A stretch of DNA of 40,354 nt from Roseburia sp. 1XD42-69. GTDB taxonomy: Bacteria > Bacillota > Clostridia > Lachnospirales > Lachnospiraceae. The stretch spans positions 1 to 40,354 of the forward strand of contig NZ_RAZG01000033.1 in assembly GCF_003612565.1 (NCBI RefSeq). The letters are read 5' to 3'. A program made the translations under genes and the position numbers. The notes under the pieces were generated by a model, which was given only the letters and a program-made list of their open reading frames with translations, had not been told where the DNA came from and made no database searches. The first letter of the stretch is position 1; every line of letters begins with the position of its first letter. This document shows positions 18,204 to 25,849 of the stretch, piece after piece.

Positions 18204-18992
18204 TTAATTATTTGGCAGCCGGTAAAAATAACAGGATGCCGTCATGGGCTGACCCGTATATTTATCTTTGTACACGATTTCAAATTTTGTCTTGGCCAGA
18301 AGGTCTGCATTCCAATAATCCTGATATGAACTTTTTGTTTTTTCAGAAATATACCTGTATTTTCCCAAAGTCACTTTTGCACCGTTTTTAATCTTTTTCC
18401 GTACCTCCTTGCCTGACTTCTTGTAGGTAACCATGGTAATAGATTTTAAAGAATATCCTTTATTCATGGACACCTTAAATGCACCGCTTCCGCTCTGTCC
18501 AATGGCAGTTTGACCATATGCTGAATTAGGGGGAAGAGATGTAAAACTTGTCTTACCCGCAAAAGTAACTTTCTTTACCCCGACTTCGTTGTTGGCATAT
18601 ACTTTGACCGAATGGGAACTTACCACATTCAGATTTTTGTCCACTACGTCAAAGGTAACCGTATAAGTTCCTTTCTTTTTTGCATGTAAACCAATTCTGG
18701 CATATCCCCAGGGATTATCTTTGTTATATGTTCGTTTGGATGAGGTTGCATCAATATTTGTCACACGGGAAATCAAATTTTTACTGGATGTTTTTACATT
18801 TTGAACCTTATAGTCCCCCTGTGAAAATTTGACTTCTATATTACTGTCATACGCATAAAATTCTTTTAACCCAATGTGCACTTTCTGGGGCGTTGTTGCC
18901 GCCAATACCGGAGTATCTAAAACCAGAAGCATTGACAGGGCAACGCAGATTGCAGATATTATGCAGATGATTCTTTTTACAGCTTTTTTCAT
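18204..18992 (-). CDS. small secreted protein of unknown family, paralogue 2
   Basis: The 262-residue protein has a signal peptide ending near VLAA (about 1-32) and the same framework as its downstream neighbour (KKKGTYTVTFDV, NVVSSHSVKVYA, VKKVTFAGKTSF, SGAFKVSMNKGYSLKSITM, VRKKIKNGAKVTLGKYRY). The order suggests two Ig-like beta sandwiches. AGGAGGG precedes the ATG. The leader contains the right inverted repeat 49 bases upstream and no clear -10 box between repeat and gene, so transcription would have to enter from outside the cassette. Function unknown. Confidence 0.75.
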   Translation of the reverse strand: MKKAVKRIICIISAICVALSMLLVLDTPVLAATTPQKVHIGLKEFYAYDSNIEVKFSQGDYKVQNVKTSSKNLISRVTNIDATSSKRTYNKDNPWGYARIGLHAKKKGTYTVTFDVVDKNLNVVSSHSVKVYANNEVGVKKVTFAGKTSFTSLPPNSAYGQTAIGQSGSGAFKVSMNKGYSLKSITMVTYKKSGKEVRKKIKNGAKVTLGKYRYISEKTKSSYQDYWNADLLAKTKFEIVYKDKYTGQPMTASCYFYRLPNN

Positions 18993-19041
18993 AAAGCTTC
19001 CCTCCTGTTCTGTGGTATTTTCTCATGTTTTTTGCTGCGTT

Positions 19042-19071
19042 TGTTCGATGCGCTCTTTCTGAATCTGTAAG
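19042..19071 (-). repeat. right 30-bp inverted repeat of a candidate invertible cassette
   Basis: Exact reverse complement of 17367-17396. It lies between the stop of the double-DUF6273 gene (ending at 19094, leftward) and the start of the small secreted gene at 18992. The enclosed segment is 1645 bases. Confidence 0.85.
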
Positions 19072-19093
19072 TTCATTTCTTTTCCTTGCAAAT

Positions 19094-21625
19094 TTATTTT
19101 ATTTTCAGCCTTACGGAGGCTTTTTTATTGCTTCCGTCTGTGGCTGTGGCCGTAATTGTAACTGTTTTTCCTTTCCCAGCTTTCTTTGTCTTCACCTTTC
19201 CTTTGGAATCCACCGAAGCGTATTTTTTATTGGAAGTGCTCCACTTTAATGCCTTATTGACATTTTTTCCGTTTGTCTGGACTGTGGTTTTCAAAAGTAT
19301 GCTTTTGCCCGCTTTTAAATTCTTTGGAGCCTTTTTTATCTTCACCTTCGTAACGGCATGTTTCATCAACTTTATCTTATAGGAAGCTTTTACTTTACTT
19401 CCGTCTGTGGCCATTGCCTTAATGGTTACAGTTTTTCCTTTCCCCGCTTTTTTTGTGGTGACAACGCCCCTGCTGTTTACTGCTGCATAACGTTTGTTGT
19501 TGGTTTCCCATTTTATTTTTGGATTTGCTGCATTTTTCGGTGATACATCAGCTTTCAGGGAAATCTTTTTTCCGGCGGCTATTTTTTTTGAAATGCCGGA
19601 GATGGATATTTTTTTCACTTTTACTTCCTGTTGCCCCTGGTTATCATCTCCGCCGGGCTTCTGGCTGGTGTCCGTAGGCGGCTGGCTGTCTCCTCCCTGT
19701 TCCTGATTGGCGTCTGTGGGCGGCTGGCTGTCCCCTCCCTGTTCCTGGCTGTCTAAACCGCCTCCTTCCCCGCTGGTTCCATCGTCCGTTGCATGCCAAA
19801 GCCCGGAGGACAGATTTATGTGCAAAACCGGGACAACCCCATAGGTATCGTAAATCACAAAACTGCCTTTACTATTGACAGATCCGTTTCGGACATCCGC
19901 AGAAGTATAGGCATTCTGGCCGGGGGAACGCAGCCGCCACTCGCAGCTTCCATCATCGCCCAGCCCTAACCCACTGACACAAGCGCAGAAATCGCTGCCC
20001 TCCACCCGGCGGCTGGCGGATTGTACATCCAAATCTTCACAGAACCCATAGGACGGCGCTGCTGCTTCCCCGATAGAAAGCAAATATACTTTATCCCCTG
20101 TATCGTTTCCGCCCTCTGTGCCATACTGGGGATTATCCCCGTTTGCCACCGTCCAGGGAACCACCGTCTCCTGCTCCGCTCTGCTGAAAGCTGTCCGGTA
20201 AAAGGTATCGTTCAGCCATCTTCTCAGGGAGCAGTTTTCCCATGTGGCAGAGTCTCCCTTATAATCGTAAGCCCTGCCGTCCAGCCCCCTGTCCGCCATA
20301 AGGAACAAAGTAGATCCTTCCATCTGCAGCACTTTCCATTTGATACGCTCCCATTTGAAATAGTGGTAAGTAATATTCCCGGAGGAATCCTTTTTGCCGA
20401 TTCTGCAATATTTGATTCCATCCACCCAGGCATCTCCATTAGCGTCATAATTTGCCCCGGTAATGGCAGGAGTCAGTGCGCTCCCGGTGACTTCCGTCTG
20501 GGGGTAGCTTCCAAAATAGACATAACTCCATTCTGTGTAATCGGTGCCGTCGTCCCCTTTTGTACAGTAATGTACCGGATTGGCAAGGGATCCGGGTGTG
20601 GATGGTTTTTTGTGGCTTTCCCCGCTTGCAGCAGACCAGCAGTCGGAAGACAGATTGATATGCAAAACCGGTACGACAGCGTCATATTCATTGTACATAT
20701 AACCGTTTCTCTGAACGTACCCACTATCCTCGACAACCGCAGCGTCTTTTGTGTTCCCTCCGGGAGAGCGCAGAAGCCACTGGCTATTCCCCTGATAGCC
20801 TTTATCGGGGCTTATCCATGCTCCCATAGCGTTGGCAAAGTCGCTGGCCCCTACCCGGCGGCTGACGGAATATGTGCTGTAATCTTCGCAGAATCCGTAA
20901 GACGGGCTGGTAACTTCCTCCGTGGAAAGAAGGTATACTTTATCCAAAGTATCATTCCCGCCCTCAATGTTATATTCCGGATTGTCCTCCATTACCACTG
21001 TCTGGGCAGCTACCGCCTCCTGTTCCTCTGCACTGAAAGCCGCACTGAAAAACGTGCTGTTCAGCCAGCTTCTGAGGGTACAGTTTTCCCATGTGACGGA
21101 AATCCATTCGTCATTGAAAAGCTTACAGTCCATGCCCTGGTCTGCCATGACAAATAAAGTGGAACCATCGTTCTGCAAAACTTTCCATTTTATGGGTTCC
21201 CACATAAAATAGCGGTATGTCCTTCCACCAAAATAATCATCTTTACAGGTATCGCTTTTGCTGATTCTACGATATTTCGTGCCCTCCACCCAGGCATCCC
21301 CGTTAGCATCGTAACTGGCCCCGGTAATGGCAGAAGTCAAATCGCCCCCGGTGACTTCCGTCTGGGGGTAGCTGCCGAAGTTGATATAACTCCAGTCGGT
21401 GTAGTCTGTGCCGTCATTCCCTTTCGTGCAGTGGTGGACGGGGTTGGCAGGCTGGCCTTCCCCTGCTGCATAAACTGTTTCTTCTGACTCTTGTAAATCC
21501 ACTGACGGGTTTGATACAGCCTCCCCCGCCCATGCCGGAAATGCCTGCATGGCAGGAAGGATTGCCAGCGCCAGGATAAAGGATAAAAATCTGTTTCCCG
21601 GCTTATTCTTGCTTTTTTCTTTCAT
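19094..21625 (-). CDS. secreted protein with two DUF6273 modules and Big_2 tail
   Basis: About 843 residues from the ATG at 21625 (AGAGGAG 6 bases upstream; the open frame further up lacks a ribosome site). Order: signal peptide (about 1-33); DUF6273 module 1 (about 60-329); module 2 (about 348-615), each with FGSYPQTEVTG, a WENC-LR-WLN segment and an LRSPG segment (WLLRSPG and WRLRSPG); a Gln/Gly/Pro-rich linker with a 14-residue repeat; two Lys-rich Big_2 domains. DUF6273 has features that suggest a C-type-lectin-like fold, but this is my inference. No sortase motif. Function is probably surface binding. Confidence 0.85.
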   Translation of the reverse strand: MKEKSKNKPGNRFLSFILALAILPAMQAFPAWAGEAVSNPSVDLQESEETVYAAGEGQPANPVHHCTKGNDGTDYTDWSYINFGSYPQTEVTGGDLTSAITGASYDANGDAWVEGTKYRRISKSDTCKDDYFGGRTYRYFMWEPIKWKVLQNDGSTLFVMADQGMDCKLFNDEWISVTWENCTLRSWLNSTFFSAAFSAEEQEAVAAQTVVMEDNPEYNIEGGNDTLDKVYLLSTEEVTSPSYGFCEDYSTYSVSRRVGASDFANAMGAWISPDKGYQGNSQWLLRSPGGNTKDAAVVEDSGYVQRNGYMYNEYDAVVPVLHINLSSDCWSAASGESHKKPSTPGSLANPVHYCTKGDDGTDYTEWSYVYFGSYPQTEVTGSALTPAITGANYDANGDAWVDGIKYCRIGKKDSSGNITYHYFKWERIKWKVLQMEGSTLFLMADRGLDGRAYDYKGDSATWENCSLRRWLNDTFYRTAFSRAEQETVVPWTVANGDNPQYGTEGGNDTGDKVYLLSIGEAAAPSYGFCEDLDVQSASRRVEGSDFCACVSGLGLGDDGSCEWRLRSPGQNAYTSADVRNGSVNSKGSFVIYDTYGVVPVLHINLSSGLWHATDDGTSGEGGGLDSQEQGGDSQPPTDANQEQGGDSQPPTDTSQKPGGDDNQGQQEVKVKKISISGISKKIAAGKKISLKADVSPKNAANPKIKWETNNKRYAAVNSRGVVTTKKAGKGKTVTIKAMATDGSKVKASYKIKLMKHAVTKVKIKKAPKNLKAGKSILLKTTVQTNGKNVNKALKWSTSNKKYASVDSKGKVKTKKAGKGKTVTITATATDGSNKKASVRLKIK
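19097..19620 (-). repeat. Big_2 tail repeat, copy 2
   Basis: Direct-repeat partner of 13391-13917, encoding the terminal Big_2 pair of this protein. Recombination between the copies would remove or duplicate about 5.7 kb, including the inverted-repeat cassette. Confidence 0.8.
19671..19754 (-). repeat. 42-base tandem repeat in the linker
   Basis: Two copies (19671-19712, 19713-19754) of a 42-base unit coding 14 residues around QGGDSQPPTD. The unit is a multiple of three, so copy number could vary without breaking the frame. Confidence 0.7.
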
Positions 21626-21709
21626 GCTGATCTCCTCTCTCGTACCATATTTTAAATACATTACCTCTTGGTTTCCTATAATACGCATCCTTTTCCTTTT
21701 TTATATGAT

Positions 21710-23857
21710 TTACTTCACCCTAACCTTCTTCTTCCCCGAATATTCCCCATAATATTTCTTGCCTCTCACTTTCTTATACGCCCGCACTTTATAATAATAC
21801 GTCTTCTTCCTGCTCACCTTCTTGTCCGTAAATGACACCTTATTCCAGGATTTTAATGTCCCAATCTTCTTATATTTCCCGTTCTTGGTTTTTGAGCGGT
21901 AAACCTCATATCCGCTGGCGCCACTGACTTTCTTCCACACAATCTGCACCCGTTTGGAGGACAAACTTTTTGCTTTTGATATCTTCACTTTTGCAAGGGC
22001 AACTTTCACAGTCTTTTTCGATGAGAAATCACTGTACAGCGTCCCCCCGCCATCGGCGTAATACCCCCGCACTTTGTAAGAATATGTCTTTCCCAAAGTT
22101 ACATTTTTATCTGTGTAGGACTGCGTATTGCCGTTTGCGATTGTCTTTAATAATGTATATTTGCCGCCCTTTCCCACAGCCCGGTATATCTCATAACCGC
22201 TGGCATTGGAGACTCCTGACCAGGATAGTTTCACCTGCTGCTTTCCTGTCACACTTGCCGAAATCCACGGGGTGGAATCTGTAAAATTGTATGTAACTTT
22301 AAAATGGTATGGCACATCACTCCAATGCCAATCGCCATTGATTCTCACATAATAAGTACCTGCCGCCGCAAAATATGGTGAAGTCACTAAATCACTTTTC
22401 CCTGTACAGGATGCCACTTTTAACTCTTGAAAAGATGCGTCATATAATCGAACCTTCCATAAACTGTTGTCACTATTTACAACGTCATGTCCAAATGCAA
22501 TGCTGATAAACCCCGGCCTTTGGACATCCAATTTGTAATAATCTTTGTCATTATCATCCTTGATACTTCCATTCACATATGTATCCATAGAAATGAAATC
22601 TGAAGTTTCAAAATTTTCATTTAACTCTGTTTCCCAGTCGGATGCAGGCGTATAATTTACTTTCAGGTTATAGGCAGCATCTGACCAATAAGATTTTGTT
22701 ACTCTGACATAATAGATTCCTGCCGGAACGCCTACCACCGCATATGACCGGTTAAGTGTTTTTCCATCGGCGTCTCTGCTGATTAATTCCTCATAACTTC
22801 CGTTAAATATTGTAATATTCCAGTAATTCCTGTCGGAATCCACATAAGTATGCCCAAAATCAAAATTTACATATCCTGCCTGAGAAATTTCAAATCTGTA
22901 AAAATCTTTATCACTATCTTCCCGGATGCTTCCATTTACGTTTGAATTGACAGCCAGTGCATTTGCCGTCTGAAAAGATTCATTCCGTTCCTTTTCCCAT
23001 GCATTAGATGCTTCCGTATGAAAAATAAAATTGTAAGATGCTTCCGACCAATATACTTGCCAGGACCTAATCTCCATTATTCTGATATAATAGGTCCCCG
23101 CCGGAATCCCCAGTTTTCCATAGATTCTATTCAGTTTTTTCCCAGAAGCATTCCTGCTCATCAATTCTTCAAAATCCTGGTTATAGATTCTTATATTCCA
23201 AAAATCCCAATCACTATCTACATATTCATGGTTAAATTCAATATAAGCCATTCCATCCTGCGGCACTTCAAATTTATAAAAATCAAGATCATTACTTTCT
23301 TGAATACTTCCGCATACAGCAATATTTGTACCAAAAACATTTGCAGACTCAAAGGAATCATTTTTCTCTTTTTCCCAACTATTAGAAGCCACAAAATGGA
23401 CAACAAAATTATAAGATATATCTGACCAGTAATAACCGGGATTTATTTTGATATAATACGTCCCCGCCGCAAGCCCCACAGAGTGATAGGTCGTAGTCAA
23501 CTTTTTCCCATTAGAACTTCTATCTGTGATATATTCATAGGAACCATTATAGATACTGAAATTCCAAAAATCTGAATCACGGTCCACATACCCATGGTTA
23601 AATTCCACATAAATATACCCCGCCCGGGGCAAAGTAAACTTATAATAATTCTCTGTACTGGACGTGGGCAGCGAACCATTTACCGTGGTATTTACCGAAA
23701 TACCCCTTGCGTCTGCAAATCCGCTGGTATCCGCCCCCAGGGAAAACTCATCCTCTTCCAAATTTGCCCCCCAAGCTGAAATTTGTCCCTGCAAGGCCAA
23801 AATCAATCCACAGCACATGAAAATCCGTCCTATCCATTGCATTATTCTAATTTTCAA
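21710..23857 (-). CDS. secreted protein with four PPC-like repeats and two fibronectin type III domains
   Basis: About 715 residues from a TTG at 23857, chosen because AAGGAGG lies 6-7 bases upstream; the ATG at 23887 would place this site inside the coding region. Order: signal peptide (about 1-30); four repeats of about 115 residues resembling bacterial pre-peptidase C-terminal domains (each with VNGSI, DFYKF, a WxxxIYNxxxEE-like strand and AGTYYIRI); two FnIII domains (about 525-715, SGYEIYRA and SGYEVYRS). It has no catalytic domain, which is unusual for PPC repeats, so it may act as a binding or scaffold protein. First gene of the leftward surface locus. Confidence 0.82.
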   Translation of the reverse strand: MKIRIMQWIGRIFMCCGLILALQGQISAWGANLEEDEFSLGADTSGFADARGISVNTTVNGSLPTSSTENYYKFTLPRAGYIYVEFNHGYVDRDSDFWNFSIYNGSYEYITDRSSNGKKLTTTYHSVGLAAGTYYIKINPGYYWSDISYNFVVHFVASNSWEKEKNDSFESANVFGTNIAVCGSIQESNDLDFYKFEVPQDGMAYIEFNHEYVDSDWDFWNIRIYNQDFEELMSRNASGKKLNRIYGKLGIPAGTYYIRIMEIRSWQVYWSEASYNFIFHTEASNAWEKERNESFQTANALAVNSNVNGSIREDSDKDFYRFEISQAGYVNFDFGHTYVDSDRNYWNITIFNGSYEELISRDADGKTLNRSYAVVGVPAGIYYVRVTKSYWSDAAYNLKVNYTPASDWETELNENFETSDFISMDTYVNGSIKDDNDKDYYKLDVQRPGFISIAFGHDVVNSDNSLWKVRLYDASFQELKVASCTGKSDLVTSPYFAAAGTYYVRINGDWHWSDVPYHFKVTYNFTDSTPWISASVTGKQQVKLSWSGVSNASGYEIYRAVGKGGKYTLLKTIANGNTQSYTDKNVTLGKTYSYKVRGYYADGGGTLYSDFSSKKTVKVALAKVKISKAKSLSSKRVQIVWKKVSGASGYEVYRSKTKNGKYKKIGTLKSWNKVSFTDKKVSRKKTYYYKVRAYKKVRGKKYYGEYSGKKKVRVK

Positions 23858-23907
23858 ACTTTTTCCTCCTTCTTTCCCTTCATGCATAAAATTCTTAATA
23901 TATGTCT

Positions 23908-23937
23908 ATTATAATACTGTTTTCTAGTATTTTTCAA
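23908..23937 (-). promoter_or_regulatory. promoter of the surface-protein locus
   Basis: Minus-strand TTGAAA (23932-23937) and TATAAT (23908-23913) with an 18-base spacer, upstream of the TTG-started PPC/FnIII gene. Confidence 0.6.
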
Positions 23938-23958
23938 TATAAACATTCTGAATACTAG
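23924..23958. promoter_or_regulatory. inverted repeat at the divergent promoter, candidate operator
   Basis: CTAGTATT (23924-23931) and AATACTAG (23951-23958) form an 8-base inverted repeat around the -35 region of the leftward promoter. The right arm also forms a small palindrome, TACTAGTA. The divergent XRE protein is the obvious candidate ligand. Confidence 0.45.
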
Positions 23959-23965
23959 TACTAAT

Positions 23966-23994
23966 TTGGAAGAATCTGATAAAAACAATACAAT
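23966..23994 (+). promoter_or_regulatory. promoter of the divergent XRE regulator
   Basis: TTGGAA (23966-23971) and TACAAT (23989-23994) with a 17-base spacer; GAGGG lies close before the ATG at 24043. Confidence 0.55.
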
Positions 23995-24042
23995 AGAGGA
24001 TATCTTGATTCAACTTTACAAGAAAATACATGAGGGATTTAT

Positions 24043-24360
24043 ATGACTTTTGGAGAAAATCTGCAAAATTTACTGGATGAACGGGAAATTACCCAAAAAG
24101 AATTTGCCTCCAGGCTGAATATTGCTAAAACAACAATGAACGGATATATAAAAAACAACCATCAGCCAAATATAGAAACTATAAAGGCTATGGCAACTAC
24201 TTTAAATATATCTACTGATGAACTTCTGGGACATGAAATGCCCGATACTCTTTCGCACAAAGAACAGTTACTTATACAACGTCTGCGGCGGCTGACCGTC
24301 AAAGAACGCAATCTTATTTTCAACTTAGTTGCCCTGGCTGACAAACATTCCTCTCTTTAA
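24043..24360 (+). CDS. XRE family helix-turn-helix regulator
   Basis: The 105-residue protein has a Cro/CI-type helix-turn-helix in residues 4-62 (TQKEFASRLNIAKTTMNGYI, STDELLG) and a short helical C-terminal part of about 40 residues, probably for dimerisation. It is divergent from the surface-protein locus, with an inverted repeat between the two promoters. Control of that locus is inferred from position only. Confidence 0.85.
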   Translation: MTFGENLQNLLDEREITQKEFASRLNIAKTTMNGYIKNNHQPNIETIKAMATTLNISTDELLGHEMPDTLSHKEQLLIQRLRRLTVKERNLIFNLVALADKHSSL

Positions 24361-24614
24361 GCCATTCACTTCTTCACTACACCACTTTTTCTTGAGTAAT
24401 AATTTTTTAACAATATTGCTGCTTTTATACTAAAATAAGCAGCAACCATACAAAAAATAAATAAAGTCTATCTATTTCCAATCCCAAAATCAAACGTTGG
24501 TATGTATAAGTATAAAAAACTTGCATTTCCACGCATATTCTCTTTTTGAGGGATGTTCTTTTTTATAAAAACCTTTAAAATATAAGATATAAACATATTT
24601 TGGAGGTATATAAG
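24361..24614. other. intergenic region between two XRE genes
   Basis: No gene. It contains a 7-base-stem hairpin (GCTGCTT at 24418-24424 with AAGCAGC at 24437-24443) and promoter-like repeat copy B. Confidence 0.5.
24455..24514 (-). repeat. promoter-like repeat, copy B
   Basis: Similar over about 60 bases to 10518-10577. On the minus strand it has TTGATT and TAGACT with a 17-base spacer, reading towards the upstream XRE gene on its antisense strand. The boxes are weaker than in copy A. Confidence 0.5.
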
Positions 24615-25079
24615 ATGAACCAAATTTTGACAGGAAAGTTCATTGCCCAAAAGCGAAAAGAAAAAAACTTAACCCAGGAACAGCTTGCGGAAAAAATCGG
24701 AGTTTCCAATAAAACGGTTTCAAAATGGGAAACAGGAAAATGTATGCCTGACTACTCTGTTATTGAATTGTTATGCAAAGAATTAAACACCACACTCCCA
24801 GAGCTGATGAATGGCGAAGAAGATGAAAAAAGTATACATACATATGACAATGAACAGATTGTTGAAATGCTAAAAGAAATACAGGATTTGAAAAGAAGCA
24901 AATCTTTATTCATTGGATTTGTTTTAATTATTATGGGCGTGGTTATGATTGTACTTTCACAAGTATTTAGAGACACAAGTATTCAAAATTTTCTTTCGGG
25001 TTTTTTGTTAGGGTTATCTATTGCGGAATTTTTGGCAGGTTTATTCTTTCTGGCCCGCTTTGTGGCACGAAAAGAATAA
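24615..25079 (+). CDS. XRE family regulator with two C-terminal membrane helices
   Basis: About 154 residues from the ATG at 24615; GGAGG lies 8 bases upstream, so the TTG at 24600 was rejected. Helix-turn-helix in residues 5-62 (LTQEQLAEKIGVSNKTVSKWETGK), a charged helix to about 100, then two membrane spans (about 101-122 and 127-150). Membrane-anchored XRE regulators of this build are common in clostridia. Targets are unknown. It ends just before the tRNA promoter. Confidence 0.85.
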   Translation: MNQILTGKFIAQKRKEKNLTQEQLAEKIGVSNKTVSKWETGKCMPDYSVIELLCKELNTTLPELMNGEEDEKSIHTYDNEQIVEMLKEIQDLKRSKSLFIGFVLIIMGVVMIVLSQVFRDTSIQNFLSGFLLGLSIAEFLAGLFFLARFVARKE

Positions 25080-25089
25080 AAAATATTTG

Positions 25090-25117
25090 TTGCATTTCAA
25101 AATGATAGTGCTATAAT
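25090..25117 (+). promoter_or_regulatory. tRNA-Val promoter
   Basis: TTGCAT (25090-25095) and TATAAT (25112-25117), 16-base spacer, ending 9 bases before the tRNA. Confidence 0.7.
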
Positions 25118-25126
25118 ATTAGACAT

Positions 25127-25200
25127 GGAAGCATAGCTCAGCCGGGATGAGCGTTCGCCTCACACGCGAAAGGTCATGGGTTCGAGCCCCATTGCTTCCA
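25127..25200 (+). tRNA. tRNA-Val (anticodon CAC)
   Basis: A full cloverleaf can be drawn: acceptor GGAAGCA/TGCTTCC with discriminator A, D stem GCTC/GAGC, anticodon stem TTCGC/GCGAA enclosing CTCACAC (anticodon CAC, reads GUG), variable AGGTC, T stem ATGGG/CCCAT with TTCGAGC. No CCA is encoded. It has its own promoter and terminator. Confidence 0.95.
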
Positions 25201-25205
25201 CTTAT

Positions 25206-25240
25206 AAAAAGTCCATGGGCAAATGACCATGGGCTTTTTT
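25206..25240 (+). terminator. intrinsic terminator after tRNA-Val
   Basis: AAAAA-GTCCATGG and CCATGGGC-TTTTTT pair with one G-T wobble and an 8-base loop, directly followed by a run of T. Confidence 0.88.
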
Positions 25241-25420
25241 GCTGCCTGCAGCAAAGACAGCCGACTGCTTTTGGCGAAGTGCATACGAAGAGCATACACA
25301 CCGCCGGAACTGGACAAAGGAAATCAAAACAACAAACATTAACATTTTAAGGAACATGCGTTAACAAATATAAAGTTTCATCCGATATAGATTTAAACAT
25401 AGTAAAGGGGGACTGACCAT
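25241..25420. other. leader region of the BlaI gene
   Basis: No gene. I could not find a convincing BlaI-type operator with the usual TACA/TGTA halves. A strong AGGGGGAC ribosome site precedes the ATG at 25421. Confidence 0.4.
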
Positions 25421-25849
25421 ATGGAAAAAGAAACTACTCCCAGCCAAAGCGAATGGCTGATTATGGAAGTATTCTGGGCAAATGATACGCCTTCTATGAC
25501 TGCAAAGGAAGTCATAAGCAAAATAAAGGATAAGTCAGATATGTCGCCCAGGATGGTGCGTGTCCTGCTAAACCGTTTATGGCAGAAGGGCGTTTTAAGC
25601 TATACCGTAGATGAACATGATTTAAGGGTTTACCACTATTCTGTGCAAAAATCAAAAGAGGAATGTCAAAAGGAAAAGAGCAGGAAGTTTGTAGACAGCT
25701 ATTTTGAGGGCAGCAGGAAAAACGCAATGGCGGCATTGCTGCAAAGTGCAGATTTAACGGAGGAGCAATTCCGGGAATTAGAAGAAATTTTGGAGCAATG
25801 CAGGGAAAAGGAGCATCAGAATCATGACGGTACAGGAATTTTGGGATAG
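25421..25849 (+). CDS. BlaI/MecI family transcriptional repressor
   Basis: The 142-residue protein has the BlaI winged helix in residues 5-75 (SEWLIMEVFW at the start, MSPRMVRVLLNRLWQKGVL as recognition helix, wing to YHYSV) and a helical dimerisation part. In known systems the cognate M56 protease triggers cleavage or release of BlaI. Its last bases overlap the start of the M56 gene at 25824, so the pair was coupled. As the partner is broken, this repressor may be constitutive or respond to another protease. Confidence 0.9.
   Translation: MEKETTPSQSEWLIMEVFWANDTPSMTAKEVISKIKDKSDMSPRMVRVLLNRLWQKGVLSYTVDEHDLRVYHYSVQKSKEECQKEKSRKFVDSYFEGSRKNAMAALLQSADLTEEQFRELEEILEQCREKEHQNHDGTGILG

Noticed and set aside
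20021-21157. Long plus-strand open frame of 378 codons
   Set aside because: It lies wholly antisense to the double-DUF6273 gene, has no ribosome site or family-like pattern, and its length follows from the repeated modules on the other strand.
13388-23857. Diversity-generating retroelement acting on DUF6273 modules
   Set aside because: The modules resemble C-type-lectin-like targets, but no reverse transcriptase and no template repeat was seen in the window.
11670-23857. Sortase anchoring of the surface proteins
   Set aside because: None of the large proteins has LPxTG or a variant followed by a hydrophobic helix and basic tail at the C-terminus.
25127-25200. tRNA-Val as attachment site of an integrated element
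   Set aside because: No integrase adjoins it and I saw no second copy of the tRNA 3' end in the window.
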